The position numbers were made by a program, and so were the translations under genes. The notes below the pieces were generated by a model that saw only the letters and a program-made list of their open reading frames with translations, was not told the origin of the DNA and did not search any database. A stretch of 64,000 nt of DNA from an uncultured Tenacibaculum sp. (GTDB lineage Bacteria > Bacteroidota > Bacteroidia > Flavobacteriales > Flavobacteriaceae): the NCBI GenBank assembly GCA_947493285.1, contig CANLQH010000001.1, forward strand, positions 992,001-1,056,000, given 5' to 3'. Shown one piece after another: positions 53,638 through 63,355 of the stretch. Position 1 is the first letter of the stretch. Each line of letters begins with the position of its first letter.

Positions 53638-54780
53638 TTATAATCTAACACTACTTGGAATATTGACTACTCTATCTTCTAACCACTCTGCATTAGTTAG
53701 TGGTCCTTTTACATTGTTCTTATACATAGGCAATTTATTCATGAGTTGCCATATTGGTCTAGTCATCACTCCTGCTTCATTACTCTCCCCTAAGAACAAA
53801 TCCCGCTCTTTTCTATCTTTCAAAAAGATTGCATTTAACCAAAAATTACATTGCTCTTCGTCCCTTTCTTCAAAAAATGATATTTCACTATTCTTAAAAA
53901 ATGTCGAATATTTAGAAGCCAACTCTCTTTTATTTTTAAGAAAAAAATCTAGTCCTTCAAGCTGTGCAAGCCCCAATGCAGCATTAATATTAGGCATTCT
54001 ATAATTGAAACCAATATTATCATGAACGTATTCCCATTTATGAGGTACTTTTGACTGAGTTGATAAATGTTTTGCTCTAGCTGCCAGCTCATAATCATTA
54101 GTCAAAATTATTCCACCTCCACCTGTGGTCATAATTTTATTACCATTAAATGAAATTGCTGCTATTTTCCCAAAAGTACCTAAATGTTTACCTTTATAAA
54201 AACTTCCCATTCCTTCAGCAGCATCTTCAATTAACTCTATGTTGTAGTCCTTACAAATACTTAAAATTTCATCTATTCTACAAGCATGACCAAAAGTATG
54301 CATTGGCATACACGCCTTAATGCGGTTATTCGTTATTTTATTATAACATTCTCCATTTTTTTGCTCTGAATGTTCCTCTAAAAAAGCTTTTAGTGCTTTT
54401 GGAGATAGTCCCATTGTATCTCTATCTACATCTATAAATACAGGTGTAGCGTTTGCATATACTATGGCATTTGTTGTAGCAATAAATGTAAGTGGTTGAG
54501 TTATTACCTCATCTCCAGATTCAACACCAGCCACAAGTAAAGATAAATGAAGGGCATTAGTCCCATTAACACATACTATTGCGTGTTTAGCTTTTGTATA
54601 CTCGGCAACTTTAACTTCAAATAAATCAACAAACTTTCCTACACTAGAAACAAAAGTAGAATCAATACATTCATTTAAATATTTTTTTTCATTACCAATA
54701 AATGTAGGAACATGTAAAGGAATAAAACTTTCTTTTTCTCCAAATGTATCACGTATAAAATCTATAATTTCACTATTCAT
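53638..54780 (-). CDS. legC: LegC-family aminotransferase
   Basis: The 380-aa PLP enzyme has the LegC-type N-terminus (IPLHVPTFIGNEKKYLNECIDS then VSSVGKFVDLFE), EDAAEGMGSFYKGKHLGTFG and the Schiff-base lysine in SFNGNK (Lys215). LegC enzymes aminate the 4-keto-6-deoxy sugar made by the dehydratase. It is divergent in sequence from the PglE-like protein at 31.7 kb, so the two probably serve different products. It lies 5 bases downstream of the dehydratase gene. Confidence 0.93.
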   Translation of the reverse strand: MNSEIIDFIRDTFGEKESFIPLHVPTFIGNEKKYLNECIDSTFVSSVGKFVDLFEVKVAEYTKAKHAIVCVNGTNALHLSLLVAGVESGDEVITQPLTFIATTNAIVYANATPVFIDVDRDTMGLSPKALKAFLEEHSEQKNGECYNKITNNRIKACMPMHTFGHACRIDEILSICKDYNIELIEDAAEGMGSFYKGKHLGTFGKIAAISFNGNKIMTTGGGGIILTNDYELAARAKHLSTQSKVPHKWEYVHDNIGFNYRMPNINAALGLAQLEGLDFFLKNKRELASKYSTFFKNSEISFFEERDEEQCNFWLNAIFLKDRKERDLFLGESNEAGVMTRPIWQLMNKLPMYKNNVKGPLTNAEWLEDRVVNIPSSVRL

Positions 54781-54785
54781 TAAAT

Positions 54786-55973
54786 CTACATTTTACTGTC
54801 TAAATATTTATTAGTTTCAATATGAGTAAAATTTGGAATCATTTCGTTAAATAATTCTACAATTTCTTCTTTATCCCAAGCTCTATTTACTCTAAATTCA
54901 TTTATCTTATTTAAAAAATAAGATAATTTATCTTCATCTATTTGATGTTCATTTTTAACAACCCCCAAATTAATGTGTTTCTCCATATCAATCAATTCGT
55001 TAGCTGTATAAAATTCTTCAAATTTCTTTTCTCCAGTAGTATTACTTTCTGAAAATAAACAAGGCCATTTCCCTTCTTTTACCAATTTAGAAACTTTATC
55101 TCTAGCTTCATCTTCGTCTTTTACAATAAAAGGCTCAATCCCTTTTTCCTTTAAATATCTTTCTGCTATTTCTGAGAAAGATATTAAATGGAGATTTTCT
55201 TCTAATTTTGGAAAATAAATATCTCTATTTTCTCCAAAAATACAAGACATCAAGCAAAGTTCTCCAGACTCTCTTGGAGTTACAAAATATCTACGAATAT
55301 CAGATGGAGCAACAACTGGTTGTTCTTTTTTTAATCTTTGATCAAAACCATGTAACAAAGATCCATCTGAAAATGCGACATTTGCAAAACGAGCTGTTGA
55401 AATATTTATTAATTTACTTTTTTGCATTAAAAACAACTCCATAATTCTTTTAGAACCTCCCATCATATTAACAGGATTTGCTGCTTTATCTGTCGAAACG
55501 CAAAAATATTTCTTTACTCCATTTTCAATAGATTGATTAATAGTTTTAATAGTGTTAAGAATATTTACATCAATCATTCTCATTAATGTAAATGGATCTT
55601 TTTCACTTCTTACGTGCTTCAAAGCAGATAGGTTTAAAACATAATCATATTTACCATCTGATTCTATAAAAGCATCATACTCTACAGAACCAATATCTAA
55701 AGCATAAGTTTTAAATTCACCATCGATGTATCCATATGAGCTTCTAATATCTCTAACTAACTCTACTAGATTGTTCTCTGAAATATCTACGACATGTAGT
55801 TTCAAAGGATTTCTTTTAAATATTTCTTTTGATACTGCTTGTCCTATTGATCCTGCACCACCTAAAACTAAAAATGAAGAATTAGAAATAATTTTTTGTA
55901 ATTCTTCTTCATTTTTATTGATATCTTTTTCAAATAGTAAATTAGATCTTCCTATTAGCTTTAATATATCCAT
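54786..55973 (-). CDS. Soluble nucleotide-sugar 4,6-dehydratase (LegB role)
   Basis: The 395-aa SDR has VLGGAGSIGQAVSKEIF (about 36-52), the STDKAANPVNMMGGSKRIME segment with the Thr-Asp-Lys catalytic group, and the DIRRYFVTPRESGEL motif; it is a CapD/FlaA1-type domain without membrane helices. It should form the 4-keto-6-deoxy-GlcNAc precursor for LegC, hence a LegB role. Campylobacter LegB belongs to a different SDR branch (RmlB-like), so the family is functionally but not strictly orthologous. It lies 4 bases downstream of wecC. Confidence 0.85.
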   Translation of the reverse strand: MDILKLIGRSNLLFEKDINKNEEELQKIISNSSFLVLGGAGSIGQAVSKEIFKRNPLKLHVVDISENNLVELVRDIRSSYGYIDGEFKTYALDIGSVEYDAFIESDGKYDYVLNLSALKHVRSEKDPFTLMRMIDVNILNTIKTINQSIENGVKKYFCVSTDKAANPVNMMGGSKRIMELFLMQKSKLINISTARFANVAFSDGSLLHGFDQRLKKEQPVVAPSDIRRYFVTPRESGELCLMSCIFGENRDIYFPKLEENLHLISFSEIAERYLKEKGIEPFIVKDEDEARDKVSKLVKEGKWPCLFSESNTTGEKKFEEFYTANELIDMEKHINLGVVKNEHQIDEDKLSYFLNKINEFRVNRAWDKEEIVELFNEMIPNFTHIETNKYLDSKM

Positions 55974-55977
55974 ACTT

Positions 55978-57189
55978 TTATTTCTTTATTCCACAAAAAT
56001 CAAGAATAGATTTTTCTGAAGAAATTTCTAATTCTTTAAATTCATCATGAGCTACCAAAAATGCAATGATATCTGCTTTTTCAATTGCTTCTTTATAATC
56101 TGTAAGTTTAAATACATTATGCTTTTCAATATTTGGCTCTACAATAAAATATTCTCCATTGTGATCATTTTGAAGTACTTTCTGTGTAATGTATTTTGCT
56201 GGTGATTCTCTCAAATCATCAATATTTGGTTTAAATGCAAGTCCCATAAGAGCTACACTTGGCTTTCTTCCATACTTTAATTCGAATTTCAACTTCTCAT
56301 TTTGAATTTTCTCAGCACACCAAAAAGATTTATAATTATTGATTTCTCTTGCTGTTCCAATAATTTTAGATTCCATCGGATATTCAGAAACAATAAAATA
56401 TGGATCTACAGCAATACAATGACCTCCTACTCCACAACCTGGTTGTAAGATATTTACACGAGGATGTTTATTTGCTAATTCAATCAATTCCCAAACATTA
56501 ATTCCTGCTTTATCACAAATGAGAGATAACTCATTTGCGAAGGCAATCTGAACATCACGAGAAGAATTTTCTACAAGCTTGCACATCTCTGCTGTTCTTG
56601 CATTTGTAGCATGCAATTCTCCTTTTACATATTGTGAATAAAAAGAAATTGCTTTTTCTGTAGATTTCTGATCGATTCCACCAATCACACGATCATTATA
56701 TACTAATTCATGCATTACATTTCCTGGTAAAACTCTTTCAGGACAGTAAGCTATATGTAATTCACCTTTTAATTCTGGTCTTTCTTCATAAATTAAATCT
56801 ATCATTTTTTCTGTTGTTCCAACAGGTGAAGTTGATTCTATAATATATAAATCTCCTTTTTTTAATAATGGAATTATTCCTTTTGTTGCAGCTTCTACAA
56901 ACGAAATATCCGGTTCATTCTTTCCTTTAAACGGAGTTGGAACCACAATTAAATAAGTATCTGCTTCTACAGCTTTTAAATCTGCTCTTAGATATCCTTT
57001 TTCTACGGCAGATGCCACAGCTTCATCTAAAGAAGGTTCTACAATATGAATCTTTCCTTCATTAATAGTTTTTACAACATTCTCATTGATGTCTACACCA
57101 TGCACATAAGATTCTCCTTGTGCTATAAGAGCTGCTGTTGGTAGGCCAATATAACCTAAACCAATCATTACTACATCTACTTTATTCAT
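55978..57189 (-). CDS. wecC: UDP-N-acetyl-D-mannosamine dehydrogenase
   Basis: The 403-aa protein has the NAD-binding [32 protein letters not shown], and the catalytic cysteine in [14 protein letters not shown], in the UDP-glucose/GDP-mannose dehydrogenase fold. The [11 protein letters not shown] start and pairing with WecB indicate the ManNAc-specific branch, producing UDP-ManNAcA. It overlaps wecB by 8 bases, so the two work as a pair. Confidence 0.93.
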   Translation of the reverse strand: MNKVDVVMIGLGYIGLPTAALIAQGESYVHGVDINENVVKTINEGKIHIVEPSLDEAVASAVEKGYLRADLKAVEADTYLIVVPTPFKGKNEPDISFVEAATKGIIPLLKKGDLYIIESTSPVGTTEKMIDLIYEERPELKGELHIAYCPERVLPGNVMHELVYNDRVIGGIDQKSTEKAISFYSQYVKGELHATNARTAEMCKLVENSSRDVQIAFANELSLICDKAGINVWELIELANKHPRVNILQPGCGVGGHCIAVDPYFIVSEYPMESKIIGTAREINNYKSFWCAEKIQNEKLKFELKYGRKPSVALMGLAFKPNIDDLRESPAKYITQKVLQNDHNGEYFIVEPNIEKHNVFKLTDYKEAIEKADIIAFLVAHDEFKELEISSEKSILDFCGIKK

Positions 57190-58312
57190 TTACTTTTTCC
57201 TCTATAAAACTTACAATTCTTTGACAAGCTTCTCCATCTCCATAAGGATTGTGAAGTGCACTCATCTTTTCATATAACTCTTTATCTTCTAATAATTTTG
57301 TTGCTTCTGAAACAATTTTTTCTGTTTCAGTTCCAACTAAAATTACTGTTCCTGCTTCCACTGCTTCTGGTCTTTCTGTTGTATCTCTCATCACTAAAAC
57401 AGGTTTTCCAAGACTTGGAGCTTCTTCCTGAACTCCACCACTATCTGTAATAATTAAATGAGATTTATTCATCAACCAAACAAAAGCTGGATATGATAAA
57501 GGATTAATTAATTTAATATTTTCAACTGCTTCCAATAATTCATAAACAGGTTTTTGAACATTTGGATTTAAATGTACAGGATATACAATTTGAATCTCAG
57601 GATTCTGAACTGCAATTTCCTTTAAAGCGGCACAAATTTTGATAAAACCTTGTCCATGATTCTCTCTTCTGTGTCCAGTTACTAAGATTACTTTTCTAGA
57701 TAAATCTAAATTTTCTTTTAAGAAATCTATTTCCTCGTCTTGAATATTTTCAACTCTTTGAACGCTATCTTTCAAAGCATCAATTACTGTATTACCTGTA
57801 ACTAAAATTTGAGATTCAGAAACTCCTTCTCTTAATAAATTAGCTTTAGAAGTTGCTGTTGGTGCAAAATGATAATCTGTAATTCTACCTGTAACCTGAC
57901 GATTAATTTCTTCAGGGAAAGGTGACCTTTTATTATTTGTTCTCAATCCAGCTTCTACATGACAAACTTCAGCGTTTGAATAAAAAGCAGCTATACTTGA
58001 TGCCATCGTAGTTGTTGTATCTCCATGAACATAAACATAATCAGGCTGATATCCATCTAAAACTGGTTTCAATCCTGTAATGATATCTGCTGTTAGTGTA
58101 TGCAAATTTTGATTTGGTTTCATTAAATTCAAATCAAAATCTGGTGTGATTTCAAAAAAATCTAACACTTGGTCCAACATTTCTCTATGTTGAGCAGTGA
58201 CACAAACTTTTGTCTCTAAATTTGAATTCTTCTGAAACTCTTTTACCAAAGGTGCCATTTTGATTGCTTCTGGTCGAGTTCCAAAAATAATGAGGTTCTT
58301 TTTTTTATTCAT
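57182..58312 (-). CDS. wecB: UDP-N-acetylglucosamine 2-epimerase (non-hydrolysing)
   Basis: The 376-aa GT-B-fold enzyme starts [18 protein letters not shown] and has [35 protein letters not shown] and [27 protein letters not shown], all hallmarks of WecB. It interconverts UDP-GlcNAc and UDP-ManNAc. It is followed by wecC with an 8-base overlap and preceded by the uronate epimerase gene after 4 bases. In this locus its product feeds UDP-ManNAcA. Confidence 0.96.
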   Translation of the reverse strand: MNKKKNLIIFGTRPEAIKMAPLVKEFQKNSNLETKVCVTAQHREMLDQVLDFFEITPDFDLNLMKPNQNLHTLTADIITGLKPVLDGYQPDYVYVHGDTTTTMASSIAAFYSNAEVCHVEAGLRTNNKRSPFPEEINRQVTGRITDYHFAPTATSKANLLREGVSESQILVTGNTVIDALKDSVQRVENIQDEEIDFLKENLDLSRKVILVTGHRRENHGQGFIKICAALKEIAVQNPEIQIVYPVHLNPNVQKPVYELLEAVENIKLINPLSYPAFVWLMNKSHLIITDSGGVQEEAPSLGKPVLVMRDTTERPEAVEAGTVILVGTETEKIVSEATKLLEDKELYEKMSALHNPYGDGEACQRIVSFIEEKVNE

Positions 58313-58316
58313 GGTA

Positions 58317-59342
58317 CTAATCAGTATAATATTCTTTATACCAGTTTATAAAGTTTTTAACTCCTTCTTTAATTGAAGTATTTGGTTTATAGTTATAATC
58401 CTTAATTAAATCATCTACATTTGCCCAAGTTTTTTCAACATCTCCTGGTTGAATCTCCATCATCTTTTTCTCAGCTGTTTTTTCTAAATTCAATTCAATT
58501 TCTTGAATAAAATCTAATAATCTAACTGATTTATTATTCCCAATATTATAAAGTTTATAATATTCTTTATTTTCAACTCTATTTTTTAATGGTTTTTCTA
58601 TTATCTTTTCTATTCCTTCTACAATATCATCTATATAAGTAAAATCTCTCTCCATTTCACCATAATTAAAAACCTTTATTGATCGATCATTAATTATTGC
58701 ATCTGTAAAAAGAAACATAGCCATATCGGGTCTTCCCCATGGTCCATAAACTGTGAAAAATCTTAACCCAGTAGAAGGGATTTTAAATAAATGACTGTAA
58801 GTATGAGCCATTAACTCATTGCTTTTTTTGGTTGCAGCATATAAACTTACAGGAGAATCAACATTATCAGTAGTTTCAAATGGTATCTTCTTGTTTGCTC
58901 CATACACACTCGAACTACTTGCATACACTAAGTGTTTTATTTCAAAATGTCGGCAAGCTTCTAAAATATTTAAAAAACCAACGATGTTACTTTGAATATA
59001 CACATCTGGATTATCTATACTATATCGAACTCCTGCTTGAGCTGCTAAATTACAAACAACATCAAAATCTTCATTTTTGAATAACGAAAAAAGCTCCTCT
59101 TTATCTTCTAAATTTAATCGGATAAACTTGAACTTGTCATACGAAGAACTCTCTGTTTCTTTATTAAACACAGACGCTTCTTCTCTAACAACGCCTAATA
59201 CTTGTAAACGAGCATACTTAAGATTTACATCATAATAATCGTTAATATTATCTAATCCACACACTTCAAAACCCTTATCCAAAAGTTGTTTACTTAAATG
59301 AAAACCGATAAATCCTGCTGCTCCTGTAACTAAAACCTTCAT
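58317..59342 (-). CDS. UDP-glucuronate 4-epimerase-like SDR
   Basis: The 341-aa extended SDR has [35 protein letters not shown] (the DNxNxYYDxxLKxxRL pattern of UDP-GlcA epimerases), [24 protein letters not shown] and YAATKKSNE with the Tyr-x3-Lys pair. It turns UDP-GlcA into UDP-GalA, using the product of the adjacent UDP-glucose dehydrogenase (1-base overlap). Gene symbols for this family vary, so none is given. Confidence 0.92.
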   Translation of the reverse strand: MKVLVTGAAGFIGFHLSKQLLDKGFEVCGLDNINDYYDVNLKYARLQVLGVVREEASVFNKETESSSYDKFKFIRLNLEDKEELFSLFKNEDFDVVCNLAAQAGVRYSIDNPDVYIQSNIVGFLNILEACRHFEIKHLVYASSSSVYGANKKIPFETTDNVDSPVSLYAATKKSNELMAHTYSHLFKIPSTGLRFFTVYGPWGRPDMAMFLFTDAIINDRSIKVFNYGEMERDFTYIDDIVEGIEKIIEKPLKNRVENKEYYKLYNIGNNKSVRLLDFIQEIELNLEKTAEKKMMEIQPGDVEKTWANVDDLIKDYNYKPNTSIKEGVKNFINWYKEYYTD

Positions 59343-60667
59343 TAGTTTTTTCCTATTTGATAATATTCAAAACCTTTTTCTTCTAAATTGAAAACATTGT
59401 ACTGATTTCTTCCATCAAACACAATTGGAGATATTAATTGACTCTTTATTTCTTGGAAATCTGGTGAACGGAATTCTTTCCATTCTGTCAATAAAATTAA
59501 AGCATCAGCATTTTGCAACACCTCATATTTTGAATTCACATACTCAATTCCATCAATATCTTTTAAATAAAAATGCTGTGCTTCTCCCATTGCTTTTGGG
59601 TCGTATGCTTTTACTTTCGCTCCTCTTTTTACCAACTCACCCACCACATAAATCGCTGGAGCTTCACGCATATCATCAGTTCCAGGTTTGAATGCCAGCC
59701 CCCAAAGCCCGAAAGTTTTTCCAGACAAATCTTCACCAAATCTTTTGACTATTTTTTCAGCAATTACAAATTTCTGACGGTTATTCACTTCTTCTACTGA
59801 AGTAATTAATTGCGCTTTATAATTGTATTCTTCGGCAATCTTTTTTAATGCTTTTACATCTTTAGGGAAACATGACCCTCCATAACCAGCGCCAGGATAA
59901 ATAAAACTATACCCTACTCTTGAGTCGGAACCAATTCCTATTCTAACATTATTAACATCGGCTCCAACACGCTCACAAATATTAGCTATTTCATTCATAA
60001 ATGAAATTTTAGTTGCTAACATTGCATTCGCTGCATATTTAGTCATTTCAGCCGACCTTATATCCATACCAATAAATCGTTCATGAGACATGGTAAATGG
60101 AGTGTATAGTTGTTTCATCTTGTTAAAAGCATAATCAGATTCTGCTCCTATAACAACACGGTCTGGCTTCATAAAGTCATTAATAGCGTCTCCTTCCTTT
60201 AAAAACTCAGGATTTGAAACTACATCAAATTCAATTTCAACATCTCTTTTATCTAATTCTTCTTGAATAGCTGCTTTTACTTTATCTGCAGTCCCAACTG
60301 GCACAGTTGATTTATCTACAATGATAAGTCTATGGTTCATTTTTTGACCAATTTCTCTGGCTACCGCTAAAACGTATTGCAAATCTGCAGAACCATCTTC
60401 TCCCATTGGAGTTCCTACAGCAATAAAAACAATTTCAGCATCACTTATAGCTTCTTCTAATTTGGTAGTAAAAAGGAGACTCTTCTTTGCTATGTTTTTT
60501 AGAACCATCTTTTCCAAGCCTGGTTCATAAATAGGAATAATTCCTTTATGAAGTTTATCTATTTTGGTTTGATCTATATCCACACAAGTAACTTTGTTTC
60601 CCATTTCTGAAAAACAAGTTCCAGAAACTAAACCTACATAACCTGAACCAACAACAGCTATATTCAT
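59342..60667 (-). CDS. ugd: UDP-glucose 6-dehydrogenase
   Basis: The 441-aa enzyme has [44 protein letters not shown], the catalytic cysteine in [16 protein letters not shown] and [12 protein letters not shown]. It oxidises UDP-glucose to UDP-glucuronate in two NAD-dependent steps. It is paired with the UDP-GlcA epimerase gene (1-base overlap) and preceded by the TagD-like gene. Confidence 0.97.
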   Translation of the reverse strand: MNIAVVGSGYVGLVSGTCFSEMGNKVTCVDIDQTKIDKLHKGIIPIYEPGLEKMVLKNIAKKSLLFTTKLEEAISDAEIVFIAVGTPMGEDGSADLQYVLAVAREIGQKMNHRLIIVDKSTVPVGTADKVKAAIQEELDKRDVEIEFDVVSNPEFLKEGDAINDFMKPDRVVIGAESDYAFNKMKQLYTPFTMSHERFIGMDIRSAEMTKYAANAMLATKISFMNEIANICERVGADVNNVRIGIGSDSRVGYSFIYPGAGYGGSCFPKDVKALKKIAEEYNYKAQLITSVEEVNNRQKFVIAEKIVKRFGEDLSGKTFGLWGLAFKPGTDDMREAPAIYVVGELVKRGAKVKAYDPKAMGEAQHFYLKDIDGIEYVNSKYEVLQNADALILLTEWKEFRSPDFQEIKSQLISPIVFDGRNQYNVFNLEEKGFEYYQIGKN

Positions 60668-60679
60668 CTATAAATTATC

Positions 60680-61102
60680 TTATTTTTTTAAACTTTCTTT
60701 ATTTGCCACTTCCTTACGTAAATCACTACTAGAAAAACGATGCTCTCTTTTATTGTAAAACAATTCTATTCCTTTCTCCTCGCAATAATCTCTCCCAGTA
60801 AACTGTTTATTTTTGTATTCATCTCCTAGAATACGAACATCAATTTTAAAAGATTGTAAAACATCCACTAAGTCTTGTTCTGTAGCGTAAGGAACTATTT
60901 CATCTACATATTTACAACCTTTTAACTGAATATACCTTTCTACAACAGATTGTATCGGCTGATTTTTCTCTGGGCGATCTAATGTAGGATCCGTTTGTAA
61001 ACCACAAATTAAATAATCGCATTGCTCCTTTGCGTCTTCCAGCATCTTAATATGTCCTGCATGTAGTAAATCAAAGGCACTAAAAGTGATTCCTATTTTC
61101 AT
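60680..61102 (-). CDS. TagD-like cytidylyltransferase family protein
   Basis: The 140-aa protein has the nucleotidyltransferase HxGH motif in FDLLHAGHIKML, a Lys/Arg region VVERYIQLKGCKYVDEI, ILGDEYKNKQFTGRDYCEEKG and a final HRFSSSDLRK segment in place of the RTxGISTT element of TagD. It resembles glycerol-3-phosphate cytidylyltransferases, which make CDP-glycerol. Its true substrate is uncertain (a CDP-activated alditol phosphate is a fair guess). A likely internal promoter is just upstream. Confidence 0.8.
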   Translation of the reverse strand: MKIGITFSAFDLLHAGHIKMLEDAKEQCDYLICGLQTDPTLDRPEKNQPIQSVVERYIQLKGCKYVDEIVPYATEQDLVDVLQSFKIDVRILGDEYKNKQFTGRDYCEEKGIELFYNKREHRFSSSDLRKEVANKESLKK

Positions 61103-61119
61103 TTTAGCTTTTTAATTGG

Positions 61120-61127
61120 CAAATATA
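61120..61127 (-). promoter_or_regulatory. Candidate internal -7 element upstream of the TagD-like gene
   Basis: On the minus strand TATATTTG (61127-61120) matches TAnnTTTG and lies 17 bases before the ATG at 61102, in a 34-bp gap, one of the few gaps in the operon. No -33 TTG was found. Confidence 0.4.
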
Positions 61128-61136
61128 CCTATTCTT

Positions 61137-62069
61137 TTATAATAGGAAGTGTTTTTCTCCTGAATTCATCAACCCCATATTTCTAATATTATGCACAATT
61201 TCTATTGATGATTTAGCATCTAAAAGCCCGAATCCATTTCCTTTTAAAATTTCTTTATAACTTTCAGTATGTAACTCTGTAAACCCTCCACTAAACTCTA
61301 TTTCTTCACCATCTACAGCTATTGATCGATAAGTTCTTTGATTTTTTTCTTTAACTTCTTTTGGTAATGATTTTTCATCTATTGATAAATACCAACGCAC
61401 TCTAGCGTTTTTAAACTCCAAATACCCTGAAGCTTTATTTTTTTCTCGAAGATGCACTATATTTTCCTGTAGATCTCCAAAGACCCAAGAAAGCATATCA
61501 TAAAAATGAACACCTATATTTGTTGCTATTCCTCCTGATTTACTTTCATCACCTTTCCAAGAAACATCATACCAATTCCCTCGAGATGTAATATAAGTTA
61601 AATCAATATCATACTTCTCTTTTCTATTTTCCGAATCAACTTTATTTTTTAATGCTATAATACTCGGGTGCAAACGTAATTGAAGAATCGTATTTATCTT
61701 ATTCCCTGATTCTTTTTCTATAGCTTGTAACGCATCTACATTCCATGGGTTCAACACTAAAGGTTTTTCACAAATAGCATCTGCACCTCTTCGTAAAGCC
61801 ATTCTAATATGAGAGTCATGCAAATAATTCGGTGTGCAAATACTTACATAATCTAATTGAACATTTTGTTGACGCTTAATTTTTTCAATATGACGGTCAA
61901 AACGCTCAAACTCAACAAAAAAATCTGCATTGGGAAAATATGAATCCATAACTCCTACACTATCAAACTTATCAAGTGCCGCTATTAGGTTGTTATTTGT
62001 ATCTTTGATAGCTTTTAAATGACGTGGAGCTATATATCCTGCGGCTCCTATGAGTGCAAAATTTTTCAC
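61137..62069 (-). CDS. WlbA/WbpB-like UDP-GlcNAcA 3-dehydrogenase (Gfo/Idh/MocA)
   Basis: The 310-aa protein starts FALIGAAGYIAPRHLKAIKD and has NYLHDSHIRMALRRGADAIC, EKPLVLNPWNVDALQ and a GGIATNIGVHFYDML segment, all close to the WlbA/WbpB group. These enzymes oxidise C3 of UDP-GlcNAcA for transamination on the way to UDP-diNAc-uronic acids. The 3-aminotransferase and acetyltransferase of that path (WbpE, WbpD) are not seen in the window, though they may be upstream. It follows the dehydrogenase by a 1-base overlap. Confidence 0.88.
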   Translation of the reverse strand: MKNFALIGAAGYIAPRHLKAIKDTNNNLIAALDKFDSVGVMDSYFPNADFFVEFERFDRHIEKIKRQQNVQLDYVSICTPNYLHDSHIRMALRRGADAICEKPLVLNPWNVDALQAIEKESGNKINTILQLRLHPSIIALKNKVDSENRKEKYDIDLTYITSRGNWYDVSWKGDESKSGGIATNIGVHFYDMLSWVFGDLQENIVHLREKNKASGYLEFKNARVRWYLSIDEKSLPKEVKEKNQRTYRSIAVDGEEIEFSGGFTELHTESYKEILKGNGFGLLDAKSSIEIVHNIRNMGLMNSGEKHFLL

Positions 62070-63355
62070 TAAAGGTTTTTGTCTTTTATTGAATTAGGCA
62101 AAATATTCTTAACATCATACACTACTGATTTTTCTTTTTTTAATTCTGAAAAATCCAGCTCTTTAAACTCATTATGAGCTACAGTTAACACTATAGCATC
62201 ATACTCTTGATTTGAAAATTCTTTGGTAGATTTTAATCCGTACTCGCGCAAGACCTCTTCTTCATTTGCCCATGGATCGTAAATTACAACATTGGTTCCA
62301 TATTCTTTTAAAGAATTAATCACATCTACAGCCTTAGTATTTCTTACATCTGGGCAATTCTCTTTAAACGTAATCCCCAAAACCAAAATAGTAGCATTCT
62401 TAATATGGATATCTTTTTGTATCATTAGTTTTACAACTTCTGATGCAACATACTCCCCCATACTATCGTTCAATCTTCTTCCTGCTAAAATAATTTCTGA
62501 ATGGTAACCATATTCTTGAGCTTTCTGAGCTAAATAATACGGATCTACACCTATACAATGTCCACCAACCAACCCTGGTTTAAATGGTAAAAAATTCCAT
62601 TTTGTTCCCGCAGCAGCTAATACATCGTGAGTATTAATATCCATTAAACTAAAAATCTTTGCTAACTCATTTACAAAAGCGATATTGATATCTCTTTGAG
62701 AATTCTCAATTACCTTGGCAGCTTCTGCCACTTTAATAGTCGGAGCTAAATGAGTTCCAGCAGTGATTACGGATTTATACAGGTCATCTACTTCCTTTCC
62801 AACCTCTGGAGTTGAGCCAGAAGTTACTTTTAAAATTTTTTCTACCGTATGTTCTTTATCTCCCGGATTGATTCTTTCAGGAGAATATCCTCCAAAAAAA
62901 TCTTTATTAAATATTAACCCTGATACTTTCTCTAAAACTGGAATACATTTTTCTTCTGTAGCACCTGGATACACTGTAGACTCGTATATTACTATATCAT
63001 CTTTTTTTAGAACCTTACCAACAGTTTCACTCGCTTTAACTAAAGGAATTAAAACTGGACGATTATTTTTATCTACTGGTGTTGGAACTGTAACTATATA
63101 ACAATTACAATCTTCAATATCATCCAACGAAGTTGTACAATACAATCCGTTTTCATTAGAAGATTTTTGTTTTAAAACAGCCTGTAAAACATCATCAGTA
63201 ACTTCCAAGGTAGCATCTGTACCAGACATTAATTCATCTACACGTTGTTGATTTATATCAAAACCCACTACAGAATATTTTGTTGCAAACAATCTTGCCA
63301 ATGGCAAACCAACATATCCTAACCCTATAATTGCTATTTTAACACTCTTATTCAT
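62069..63355 (-). CDS. UDP-N-acetylhexosamine 6-dehydrogenase (WbpA/WbpO/TviB group)
   Basis: The 428-aa nucleotide-sugar dehydrogenase has KIAIIGLGYVGLPLARLFA, GFDINQQRVDELMSG, VTVPTPVDKNNRPVLIPL, YESTVYPGATEE and the catalytic cysteine in PGLVGGHCIGVDPYYLA. The WbpA/WbpO/TviB group oxidises UDP-GlcNAc or UDP-GalNAc to the uronic acid. The adjacent WlbA-like gene suggests UDP-GlcNAcA, while the epimerase on the other side would also allow GalNAcA. It has 1-base overlaps and touching neighbours. Confidence 0.92.
   Translation of the reverse strand: MNKSVKIAIIGLGYVGLPLARLFATKYSVVGFDINQQRVDELMSGTDATLEVTDDVLQAVLKQKSSNENGLYCTTSLDDIEDCNCYIVTVPTPVDKNNRPVLIPLVKASETVGKVLKKDDIVIYESTVYPGATEEKCIPVLEKVSGLIFNKDFFGGYSPERINPGDKEHTVEKILKVTSGSTPEVGKEVDDLYKSVITAGTHLAPTIKVAEAAKVIENSQRDINIAFVNELAKIFSLMDINTHDVLAAAGTKWNFLPFKPGLVGGHCIGVDPYYLAQKAQEYGYHSEIILAGRRLNDSMGEYVASEVVKLMIQKDIHIKNATILVLGITFKENCPDVRNTKAVDVINSLKEYGTNVVIYDPWANEEEVLREYGLKSTKEFSNQEYDAIVLTVAHNEFKELDFSELKKEKSVVYDVKNILPNSIKDKNL

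Noticed and set aside
49102..55973. Sialic acid (Neu5Ac) or pseudaminic acid pathway instead of legionaminic acid
   Set aside because: Neu5Ac would not need the 4,6-dehydratase, LegC-type aminotransferase and extra acetyltransferase; pseudaminate would use PseB/PseC/PseG types, and the epimerase here is NeuC/LegG-like.
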